Origin: Muribaculum sp. An289
Lineage (GTDB): Bacteria; Bacteroidota; Bacteroidia; Bacteroidales; UBA932
DNA: 64,000 nucleotides
Reading direction: 5' to 3'
Assembly: GCF_002159555.1 (NCBI RefSeq)
Contig: NZ_NFIV01000009.1
Span: forward strand, 31,727 to 95,726
The notes under the pieces were generated by a model that saw only the letters and a program-made list of their open reading frames with translations, had not been told where the DNA came from and did not search any database. The position numbers and the translations under genes are program-made. Within the stretch, counting starts at the first letter, position 1, and each line of letters starts with the position of its first letter. Below are positions 25,710-33,347 of this stretch, piece by piece.

Positions 25710-27353
25710 ATGATAGCGAGATTGTGCATTCTGATATTGTTGCTGTCGGTTTCATGTTCGTCCGGAAACGGCCGGAAAGAAGCCGAGAGGGCGGAATATG
25801 CCCTGCAACATACGCAGGAACTGTACGACCGGAACGCTCTTCCGGATAATGATTCATTGATAATGGTAGCCGTGGATTGGTATGAAAAGAACGGTCCTGA
25901 GCGGGAACTGGCTTTGTCTTACTATTATTGCGGATATATCCATTATGTGTGCGGAATGGGCGATAGGGCGGCCGAATTTTACTCGAAGGCCCTGGTCCAT
26001 GCCGAAAAATGCGGCGACGGGGCGGCGCTTTCAATGATATGCAATGCCATCGGCTATATGTACAAGCATCAGAACGACAATGAAGAAGCACTTGCGATGT
26101 TTTCCAGGTCGGCGGATTTGCTGGACAGCATGGGAAGATACAGGTCTTCATTCGTGCCGCGATACAACGAGATAGAGATGCTTAATCTTCTGGAACGTTA
26201 TGATGAAGCACTGGAACAGGTGAACAAGGCCTCGGAAATTGCAGAAGCGGTCGGCGATACTTCCGCTATACTGGAACTTGCGGGCATGAAGGCCGCGATT
26301 ATAGTCAATGACACGGCAAAACAGGCATCTGTCCATGAAGTGATTGAGGATTTGTCAGGCATATATGCCGAATACAATGCAGGAAAGATACCGGAATCAC
26401 ACTATGGCACAGTAGGAATACTCTCGTTCCTCGATGGGGATTCCCGGTCTGCGAGAAGATACATGACGGAAGGCGCGGCATATTCTCCGGACTATCTTAA
26501 AGTGGTGTTGGAGCATTATCTTTCGTTGTTGGAAGAGAGGGCGGGCAACCCCTACGAAGCCTTGGCGCATGAGCGGAAGGCCTCGGAACTGAAGGATACG
26601 TTATACGAGGAAAACAAGACATCCCTTATCCAGGCAGCGGAGAGAAAATACGAGCATGAGTATTTGCAGAAGTCATACGACCTGCTCCAGTCGAAACATC
26701 TCTATCAGGTTTCGGCCCTCGTAATGATTATATTGCTGTCGGCCGGCATATTTATGGCGATATTCATATTTTACCGTCATAAGCTGAAGCAACAGAAAAA
26801 ACATACGGAAGAAGTAATGGCGTATATCGACACCATCCGCTCCGAATATGACGAGGTCAATGAAAAATATGAATCTCTCCGGGAAAAATTTTCAAAACAG
26901 AGCGGTGTGGGAGAAAAAATGTCGAAGCTTTTGGGTAAACGCATGGATTCTTTAAGGGGATTGCTCGAAATAGCTTCGCGTTACGAAAGCCGTCCTGCGC
27001 TTTTTTATGCAAAATTCAAAGAGTCTGTCAAGGTAAACTCGCAATATAACCGCCAATGGGAGGACGAAATCATTTCCATCACCAATCTTTCTTACGGAAA
27101 TGTCATCGAGGAACTCAGGTCGGCGCATCCTGATCTGACCGTCCACGAACTGTGCTACTGCTGTTTCGTATGTCTGGGCTTTTCTCCGCAATCCATAAGG
27201 GTGCTTTATGACCATACGAACCTTAACAGTATCTATACCGTGAGGTCGAAAATACGCTCCAAACTCGGGCTTGTAAACAGCAACAAAAGTCTGGACAGTT
27301 ATTTCGAAGACCTTCTTTCGTCCAAAGGCGGCTCTTTTGTCGATATGATGTAA
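25710..27353 (+). CDS. Membrane-bound TPR regulator with C-terminal DNA-binding-like domain
   Basis: 547 aa from the ATG at 25710. A lipoprotein-type signal ends in LSVSCSSG. Tetratricopeptide-like helices fill ~50-320 (for example ALSYYYCGYIHYVCGMGDRAAEFYSKAL), then a membrane segment (~345-370), a coiled coil (~375-430), and a C-terminal domain ending SIYTVRSKIRSKLGL, like the cytoplasmic HTH part of TPR regulators common in Bacteroidetes. Such proteins sense periplasmic signals and act on nearby genes. The fimbrillin genes downstream are a plausible target, by inference only. Confidence 0.7.
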   Translation: MIARLCILILLLSVSCSSGNGRKEAERAEYALQHTQELYDRNALPDNDSLIMVAVDWYEKNGPERELALSYYYCGYIHYVCGMGDRAAEFYSKALVHAEKCGDGAALSMICNAIGYMYKHQNDNEEALAMFSRSADLLDSMGRYRSSFVPRYNEIEMLNLLERYDEALEQVNKASEIAEAVGDTSAILELAGMKAAIIVNDTAKQASVHEVIEDLSGIYAEYNAGKIPESHYGTVGILSFLDGDSRSARRYMTEGAAYSPDYLKVVLEHYLSLLEERAGNPYEALAHERKASELKDTLYEENKTSLIQAAERKYEHEYLQKSYDLLQSKHLYQVSALVMIILLSAGIFMAIFIFYRHKLKQQKKHTEEVMAYIDTIRSEYDEVNEKYESLREKFSKQSGVGEKMSKLLGKRMDSLRGLLEIASRYESRPALFYAKFKESVKVNSQYNRQWEDEIISITNLSYGNVIEELRSAHPDLTVHELCYCCFVCLGFSPQSIRVLYDHTNLNSIYTVRSKIRSKLGLVNSNKSLDSYFEDLLSSKGGSFVDMM

Positions 27354-27355
27354 TT

Positions 27356-27455
27356 TATTGATAATCACATTGTTGGTCGTATTGCCAAAAGGCTATGTCC
27401 CGGGTATATGATTATTTTTTCATAATAAACTGACAATCAGTTTGTTGTAAATTTA
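27356..27455. repeat. Two copies of the ATTGATAATCA motif
   Basis: TTATTGATAATCACATTGTT (from ~27355) and ACTGACAATCAGTTTGTTGTAAA (from ~27429) are about 74 bases apart. They belong to the same family as the 21.0-21.5 kb array. The 27354-27569 gap has no gene. Confidence 0.5.
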
Positions 27456-27464
27456 GCTATATGA

Positions 27465-27492
27465 TAAAAAAAGGCCGAAAAGGCTTTTTTTT
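27465..27492 (+). terminator. Probable terminator after the TPR regulator
   Basis: An A-run plus GGCC, a short loop, then AGGC and a run of eight T. The stem has one bulge, so it is a moderate terminator. Confidence 0.5.
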
Positions 27493-27507
27493 GTTATTGG
27501 CAGGAAA

Positions 27508-27515
27508 TATCTTTG
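27508..27515 (+). promoter_or_regulatory. Promoter -7 element before the fimbrillin genes
   Basis: TATCTTTG followed by CAGC matches TAnnTTTG. It is 54 bases upstream of the ATG at 27570. Confidence 0.6.
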
Positions 27516-27569
27516 CAGCACTTGCATTTGCGGAAATCCTTTAATAATTTTTTTAATACAAGAAGCGTT

Positions 27570-29099
27570 ATGAAAAAGGCACTATTGTTTGCGGCGGTTT
27601 GTTTGCTCGCTGCCGCCTGTACTAAACAGACTCCGTCCGTTCAGGATTTGCGATTGTCCGTCTCGGAAGAATCGGGCAGCGACCTGACCGGCAGGGATTT
27701 TTCTGTTTATGTAGTTGCAAAGAAATCTTCTTCTGCGGAAAATCTTTATCAAGGCAGACTTTATGACGGGGTTTATGCCGGATATAATGACGGTCTCCTG
27801 CAATTTTCCGAAAATCCGGTCTATGATGGCAAAAGACCGTATTGCGATTTTTATGTGTTCTCGCCCTACCGTGAAAATATCATTCCTTCCGGGGGCCCGT
27901 TGGCAGATGTGGCGGTGGAGGCTGACCAGTCTGCCGGTCTGGCCGGCAGCGATGTGCTGTTCGGAAAGACCGTCAATTTCATCCGCGAGGATGAAGACCC
28001 TCATGTGGAACTCTCGCACCTGTTCTCAAGGCTCGATTTTGTAGTGGAAACTTCGAATCCGGTCGGGGCTTTCGATTGGGTAACCGTGAAAGATGTTTCC
28101 CTGGGCGGAACTTATGATACTGAAAAATGCACCTTCCTGCTTTCTTCGTCAAAGGGGGATGTGAAATCATACGGGAACTTCGTTCTGGCGGATGACGGAC
28201 TGCTGAAAGGAGTTTCCGTGATAGTCCCTCCCCAGGAGATAGCGGCCGGGAATTTTGCAACCATAATGATAGGGGGCGAGGAACACAGCCTGCAATTGGA
28301 CAAGCCCCTTGACCTTGAGGCCGGAAAAATAGCCGAAGTCAGTTTTTCAGTTACGGCCGAGCTTAATCCTGAACTCAGAGTGGATGTGACCGTCCGCGAT
28401 TGGGAAAACGAAACGTTGGATTTCTCATTGGACAAACTGCTCCCTCCAGGGAATACTGTCACGGATATCGAGGGAAATCAGTATCCTGTGGTTAAAATAG
28501 GAAACCAGTATTGGATGGGGACAAATTTAAGGACGACGAAACTGAATGACGGTACCGATATATACAAGGTCGAAAGTCTGGACGAATGGCCGGTGACGGA
28601 CAGGGAGGCCTATGCTGTTTACAACATGGATTATGAAGGCAATCCAGACCGTTGGGGGCTGCTCTATAACAGGATGTGTGTGGAATACGAGAAGTTGTGT
28701 CCCGAGGGTTGGCACGTTCCTACCACTACCGACTGGGATATGTTGGGCATGTCGCAGGGCGGCGTGCCGGATGAAGCCTCATGTTTTGCGAATGTGACCG
28801 AAGGATTGAAATCCACGGACGGATGGAAGGATTTTCCGGGAACCAATGCTACCGGTTTCGACGGTTATCCTGTAGGTTACCTGTTTTCATACATTCAAAG
28901 CTATGATGGCGATACCCCTGTTTATTTCTCCGGTTTCGCATACGATGGCGATACCGCCGGCTGGTGGTCGACAAGCGGATATTGGGCTGAAAGTGTGTTT
29001 TTCAGGGCGTTCGTTTCCTATAGTCATGATATGCAGAGACTTGCATCTCCTTCGTTCAATGCTTTTCCGGTAAGGTGCGTGGCCGATTATACGGATTGA
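27570..29099 (+). CDS. Fimbrillin-like lipoprotein with C-terminal FISUMP domain
   Basis: 509 aa. The signal peptide ends in the lipobox AAACTK. Residues ~25-290 look like a fimbrillin/Mfa-type domain (early GRDFSVYVV..., YCDFYVFSPY, LSHLFSRLDFVVE, DVTVRDWENE). Residues ~300-509 form a FISUMP (Fib_succ_major) domain: GNQYPVVKIGNQYWMGTNL, KLCPEGWHVPTTTDWDML, WWSTSGYW and FPVRCVAD. The protein is probably a surface pilus or adhesin subunit whose C-terminal lectin-fold domain could bind a ligand. The next gene is a second fimbrillin-like lipoprotein 48 bases downstream, so they are likely cotranscribed. Confidence 0.8.
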   Translation: MKKALLFAAVCLLAAACTKQTPSVQDLRLSVSEESGSDLTGRDFSVYVVAKKSSSAENLYQGRLYDGVYAGYNDGLLQFSENPVYDGKRPYCDFYVFSPYRENIIPSGGPLADVAVEADQSAGLAGSDVLFGKTVNFIREDEDPHVELSHLFSRLDFVVETSNPVGAFDWVTVKDVSLGGTYDTEKCTFLLSSSKGDVKSYGNFVLADDGLLKGVSVIVPPQEIAAGNFATIMIGGEEHSLQLDKPLDLEAGKIAEVSFSVTAELNPELRVDVTVRDWENETLDFSLDKLLPPGNTVTDIEGNQYPVVKIGNQYWMGTNLRTTKLNDGTDIYKVESLDEWPVTDREAYAVYNMDYEGNPDRWGLLYNRMCVEYEKLCPEGWHVPTTTDWDMLGMSQGGVPDEASCFANVTEGLKSTDGWKDFPGTNATGFDGYPVGYLFSYIQSYDGDTPVYFSGFAYDGDTAGWWSTSGYWAESVFFRAFVSYSHDMQRLASPSFNAFPVRCVADYTD

Positions 29100-29147
29100 A
29101 CGTTTCGTTAGTTTTTTATGTTTGTTATCAGATTAAAATTCAGAAAA

Positions 29148-30023
29148 ATGAAAAAATATTTTTATTCGCTATTAATTCTTGCTGCTGTTTCATGTACGGC
29201 GATGCCTGATGCCTCGGAAACCAATGGGAACGGGAGTCTGTTGATAACCAAGGTTTCCGGAGGGGATTTTTCCGTCGGGGATAAAATAGGCCTGTTCATG
29301 TTTGAGGAGTCGGACACTCCTTATGGGGGCAGTGTCATCGCGGATAACCTGCTTGTCGAGATTACAGGGTCCGGAGCTTCTCTTGATGGTACCGTTTTCT
29401 TCCCGGATTCCCGAGTCGATATGTTTGCTTATTATCCGTATTGGGATGACAGCTATATATTGGATAATTTTCTTTCCGTATATACATACGAAGACCAAAG
29501 GCCGTTGGAGCAATATCGCGAATCGGAACATAAATTCGTTAAGTTTCTTGGTTATGAAAATACTGGAAAACCGGTAGAACTGGCTTTTGAGCGGTTGGTA
29601 GGGCGCCTGTCTTTCGAACTCATACCCGGGGACGGATTTTCATCGGCCGATGAACTCATGGATTGTGAAATCGTAATCCCGAATATAAAATACAACAGCG
29701 GCATTTTCATAGAGACGGGAGAATTGAAAGAACCCGAGGGCAACAGGGATTTCTTCCCTTATGTCGATGAGATGGCCGTAGCGGACGGCAAGGTCTCGGG
29801 TATCTATGCGATGATAGTCCCGCAGAGACTGCCGAAAGGTGCTTCCATAGCAAATATCCGTATCGGCGATGATGTGTTCCGCTGCATCCTCGATAATGAC
29901 TTTACGATATGCAAAGGTGTGAATTACACTGTTTCGCTTACATTGGAAAAGTCGGCGACCAAAGGCCCGGATGCAGTATGCGGCGTATCCCGGCTGTCGA
30001 TATCCGAAAGTCCATGGGAATAA
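29148..30023 (+). CDS. Fimbrillin-like lipoprotein
   Basis: 291 aa from the ATG at 29148, with lipobox AAVSCTA. The layout resembles the N-terminal domain of its upstream neighbour: VGDKIGLFMFEESD, a DMFAYYPYWDD stretch, LAFERLVGRLSFELIPG and a late CKGVNYTVSLTLEK. These fit fimbrillin-A associated/Mfa-like proteins. It has no FISUMP domain and could be an anchor or accessory subunit of the same fibre. A terminator hairpin follows. Confidence 0.7.
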   Translation: MKKYFYSLLILAAVSCTAMPDASETNGNGSLLITKVSGGDFSVGDKIGLFMFEESDTPYGGSVIADNLLVEITGSGASLDGTVFFPDSRVDMFAYYPYWDDSYILDNFLSVYTYEDQRPLEQYRESEHKFVKFLGYENTGKPVELAFERLVGRLSFELIPGDGFSSADELMDCEIVIPNIKYNSGIFIETGELKEPEGNRDFFPYVDEMAVADGKVSGIYAMIVPQRLPKGASIANIRIGDDVFRCILDNDFTICKGVNYTVSLTLEKSATKGPDAVCGVSRLSISESPWE

Positions 30024-30057
30024 CTGTTTATAACCTGTAAACGGGTGCGTTTTTTGT

Positions 30058-30096
30058 GGGGGTTGTGCCGTGATACCTGACGGCGCAGCCCCTTTG
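30058..30096 (+). terminator. Terminator after the fimbrillin pair
   Basis: GGGGTTGTGCCG (30059-30070) pairs with CGGCGCAGCCCC (30081-30092) with two G-U pairs, followed by TTTG and AT-rich sequence. Confidence 0.7.
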
Positions 30097-30142
30097 TTAT
30101 ATATTTTTAATATTATATTTTGGCTATTTATCGGGGAATGGT

Positions 30143-30150
30143 TATTTTTG
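30143..30150 (+). promoter_or_regulatory. Promoter -7 element before the OB-fold/lamin-tail gene
   Basis: TATTTTTG followed by CGCC is 44 bases upstream of the ATG at 30195, downstream of the preceding terminator. The gene is therefore its own transcription unit. Confidence 0.6.
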
Positions 30151-30194
30151 CGCCAAAGAATTGGGATAGTAGTATTTTTTTATATTTTAATGTT

Positions 30195-32741
30195 ATGAAA
30201 ATCAAGAATTTGTTTTATGCCCTCATGGTGCCATTCGCATTTATGGCATTCTGGGCTTGCCAGGACGAACCGGTATTGCCTCCGGCTGTCAATCTGGCAG
30301 AAGATCAGGCTACGATAAATGCAGGCGGTGAAGAGACTTCGGTGCTCATCAAACCTACCCGCGACTGGACGGCTACTATTGCCGAGGGTGGCAAATGGCT
30401 TACAGTCACTCCTTCCAGCGGAGCTGCTTCCAGCGAAGCTGTCGTTGAGGTAAAACTGAGTGCGGAACCTAACGAAGGCGAGAAAAGGTCTGTAGAAGTT
30501 ACTTTTACTGCCGGCAATATCAATGAGGTTCTTACTGTCACCCAGGAAGGGTCTGGCGGTCAGGGAGGCGACGACCCTGATATCGAGGAAGGCGTGATAA
30601 CGATTGCCGAATTCCTCTCAAAACCGGTGGACAATAGTGTCTATTACAAGCTTAAAGGTACGATGAACGATTTGTTCAATACCGAATATGGTAATTTCCA
30701 CTTGGTGGACGCTACCGGCGATGTGCTCGTTTACGGCCTTACCGCTGAAAAACAGTCTTCCAACGACAAGAGTTTCTCGACTCTCGGACTCCAGGAAGGA
30801 GATGTGATAGTGATAGAAGGCTACCGCGATGAACATAACGGTGAAGCCCAGGTCGGCGGCGCATATTATATAGGCAAGGGAAGCGATGAAGGCGGTGACA
30901 CCCCGGATCCTGAACCTGGCGACTATGTTTCAATCGCGGATATCCGTGCGAAGGCTCCTGCTACACAGAAGGATTCCGTATGGATGGATGACGGAGTCGC
31001 AATCAAAGCATTCGTTGTCAGCAGCATAGAGGCCAATACCCTCACATCCAAGAAAAATGTTTATGTACAGGACGAGACAGGCGGTCTTCAGATTCGTTTC
31101 ACAAGCGACGTTACCTGGAATTTCGGAGATGAACTTTCCATCGACATTTCCGGTGCCAAAATGAAATATTTTGGCGGTGCGCTTCAGATTGAAAATCTTT
31201 CCAACTCAAAGGCGGAAGTGCTTTCTACCGGCAATACAGTTGAGGCAAAGCAGGTTTCCGTGGCTGATTTCATGGAAGGAAAATATGAAAGCCAGTATGT
31301 CGCTCTTCCTGACGTGCAGGTAGTAGAGGCGGACCTCGGCAAGACTTTCGTTATGGGCAGTTCCCATACTTCGATTAATGTCGAGGATATTACTGGACAT
31401 TCGTTTGTAATCTTCTCTTCGAAATACACTGTTTTCGGTACCGAGCAGGTTCCTCAGGGAGCAGGTACGCTGAAAGGCGTTTCCATGGTTTACAATGGTA
31501 CCATGCAGATAGGCCTTACTTCTAAGGACGATTATGCCGGAATGACCGGAGCCCGTTTCGACGGACAGGGCGGTGACACTCCGGATCCAGGCGAAATCGA
31601 GGAAGTGACTATTGCAGAATTCCTTGCAAAGGAAGAAGGCGAGACCTATTACAAACTCACCGGTACTGTGACCAGTATCAAGGACGGTTCATGGGGCAAC
31701 CTTACTATCGAGGATGAAAGCGGCAACGTTTATGTTTACGGAGTGGCCAAAGACAAGGCTTCTGTCGGCAGCGGTCCTTCATTCTCCGGCCTCGGGGTTG
31801 AAGTAGGAGACATCCTTACCATAGCTGGCAAACGCGCTTCATTCCAAGGCGACCCTCAGGTAGGTGATGCGTATTACATCAGCCATGAAAAAGGACAGGG
31901 GGGCGGCGACACTCCGGATCCAGGTGAAATCGAAGAAGTGACGGTTTCGGAATTCTTGTCAAAACCGGTGGACGGCAGTGTGTATTACAGGCTGACAGGT
32001 ACGATTACGGATCTGTACAATACTACATACGGCAATTTTACCTTGGTAGATGAGACCGGAAGTGTGCTCGTCTACGGCCTTACCGCTGAAAAACAGACTT
32101 CCAACGACAAGAGTTTCTCGACTCTCGGTCTTAAGGAGGGAGATATAGTTACTCTCGAAGGGACCCGTGATGAGTATGAGGGCGAGATTCAGGTAGGCGG
32201 CCCTGCATATTATATCAGCCACATCGAAGGCGAAACTCCGGAATTGCCGGAATCAGACCCTAAAGCGCTCATAATTTCTGAATATTCCGAAGGTAAAAGT
32301 TTTAACAAATTCCTGGAAATTACCAATATCTCGGATAAAGAGGTGGATCTTTCCGGATACATGCTGAGAATCTATACCAACGGGAGCGAGAGCAATTATA
32401 AGGAAAAGCAGTTGAGCGGTACTCTTGCTGCCGGGGCTTCGAAGGTATATTGCCATAGCGATGCGGATTTGTCCCTTCTTCCTGAAGGCGTTGAGGCCGA
32501 GTCCATAGAAGGTGACAATGTGATTAATTTCAATGGAGATGACCCTATGGCCATAATATGCGGCGATACCCTAACCGATATTTGCGGAGAATTCGGAGAT
32601 GTCGATTTCGGCAAGGATTGTACCCTGAGACGTAACTCTACGGTAAAAGAGCCTTCCGCTACCTACGATCCGGCAGAATGGGAAGTATTTGGCATCAGCA
32701 AAGAAGACCTCAGCGGTTTCGGTTCCCATACCATGGAATAA
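30195..32741 (+). CDS. BACON / OB-fold / DUF5689 / lamin-tail surface lipoprotein
   Basis: 848 aa with lipobox FWAC at Cys22. Apparent domain order: BACON (~36-115; TRDWTATI..GKWLTVTPSSG), OB-fold 1 (~130-225), DUF5689-like (~240-450), OB-folds 2 and 3 (~470-570 and ~575-685), and a C-terminal lamin-tail domain (from ALIISEYSEG, ~690-848, with FLEITNISDKEVDLSGYML). The three OB domains share GNVxVYGL-type strands, and OB1 and OB3 are nearly identical even at DNA level. Linkers are GGDTPDPGE-like. No catalytic motif is visible. OB and lamin-tail domains in this phylum accompany extracellular nucleases, so nucleic-acid binding is plausible. Confidence 0.75.
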   Translation: MKIKNLFYALMVPFAFMAFWACQDEPVLPPAVNLAEDQATINAGGEETSVLIKPTRDWTATIAEGGKWLTVTPSSGAASSEAVVEVKLSAEPNEGEKRSVEVTFTAGNINEVLTVTQEGSGGQGGDDPDIEEGVITIAEFLSKPVDNSVYYKLKGTMNDLFNTEYGNFHLVDATGDVLVYGLTAEKQSSNDKSFSTLGLQEGDVIVIEGYRDEHNGEAQVGGAYYIGKGSDEGGDTPDPEPGDYVSIADIRAKAPATQKDSVWMDDGVAIKAFVVSSIEANTLTSKKNVYVQDETGGLQIRFTSDVTWNFGDELSIDISGAKMKYFGGALQIENLSNSKAEVLSTGNTVEAKQVSVADFMEGKYESQYVALPDVQVVEADLGKTFVMGSSHTSINVEDITGHSFVIFSSKYTVFGTEQVPQGAGTLKGVSMVYNGTMQIGLTSKDDYAGMTGARFDGQGGDTPDPGEIEEVTIAEFLAKEEGETYYKLTGTVTSIKDGSWGNLTIEDESGNVYVYGVAKDKASVGSGPSFSGLGVEVGDILTIAGKRASFQGDPQVGDAYYISHEKGQGGGDTPDPGEIEEVTVSEFLSKPVDGSVYYRLTGTITDLYNTTYGNFTLVDETGSVLVYGLTAEKQTSNDKSFSTLGLKEGDIVTLEGTRDEYEGEIQVGGPAYYISHIEGETPELPESDPKALIISEYSEGKSFNKFLEITNISDKEVDLSGYMLRIYTNGSESNYKEKQLSGTLAAGASKVYCHSDADLSLLPEGVEAESIEGDNVINFNGDDPMAIICGDTLTDICGEFGDVDFGKDCTLRRNSTVKEPSATYDPAEWEVFGISKEDLSGFGSHTME

Positions 32742-32770
32742 TGCAGTCGGTCTATGACAGACAAAAATCG

Positions 32771-32806
32771 ACAGCCCCGGGATTTCGGTCCCGGGGCTGT
32801 TTTATG
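32771..32806 (+). terminator. Terminator after the OB-fold/lamin-tail gene
   Basis: ACAGCCCCGGGA and TCCCGGGGCTGT form a perfect 12-bp stem with a six-base loop, followed by TTTTAT. Confidence 0.88.
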
Positions 32807-32878
32807 TTCCGGGACAAAGTGTACCTGATTCTTGGCGTTAGGAACAATGTATGTCCGTTGTACTGGAATGTAGCCCGG

Positions 32879-33240
32879 CCCGGGAAAGTGCCGCCGATTC
32901 GTGGAAATTTGGTTCACTTTCCCGGGGAAAAATGGCAAAATGGCGCTGAAATCAATATTTTCGAGGGGAAAGTGCACCAAATGACGGGCAAACTGGTTCA
33001 CTTTCCGGATACGGACGAAATGATCCTAACGTAGCGAAATGTCTTGTCCTGAAAAGTGGAAGTTCGGGTGCAGGCAATTTTGTAACAGAATGAATATCAA
33101 TGTGTTAAAAATCCAAGTGCACATTTCGAAAGTTTTAAACTGCCGAAATGTGCACTCATTTTACTAATCGTCTGATTATCAATACACTCAAAATTACCAT
33201 GCGCCGACTGTTCCAAAAATTACATGGAAACTTCCCCCAA
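32879..33240. repeat. Composite palindromic element, copy B
   Basis: The gap from 32742 to 33347 has no gene. It holds CCCGGGAAAGTG (32879-32890) with CACTTTCCCGGG (32915-32926), a perfect 12-bp inverted repeat. A second hairpin has GGAAAGTG (32967-32974) and CACTTTCC (32999-33006). Then comes 33058-33240, the inverted counterpart of 21382-21564, with a perfect GTGCACATTTCG / CGAAATGTGCAC palindrome flanked by the ATTGATAATCA-type motif in both directions. Confidence 0.7.
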
Positions 33241-33245
33241 GGTGC

Positions 33246-33329
33246 TGTGGAGTAACTTTCCTCGAAGTGCGGATGTGGAGTAACTTTTCTCAAAGTGCGG
33301 ATGTGGAATAGCGTTCCTCGAAGTGCGAA
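33246..33329. repeat. 28-bp tandem repeat, three copies
   Basis: Units at 33246-33273, 33274-33301 and 33302-33329 follow TGTGGAGTAACTTTCCTCGA... with a few substitutions per unit. The array ends 18 bases beyond the stop of the leftward hydrogenase gene. Confidence 0.8.
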
Positions 33330-33347
33330 TGAGCTTTTCCCTTCCGT

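Noticed and set aside
20950..33347. Integrated prophage or conjugative transposon bounded by the repeats
   Set aside because: No integrase, transposase, phage structural or mobilisation gene is present; contents are metabolic and surface genes.
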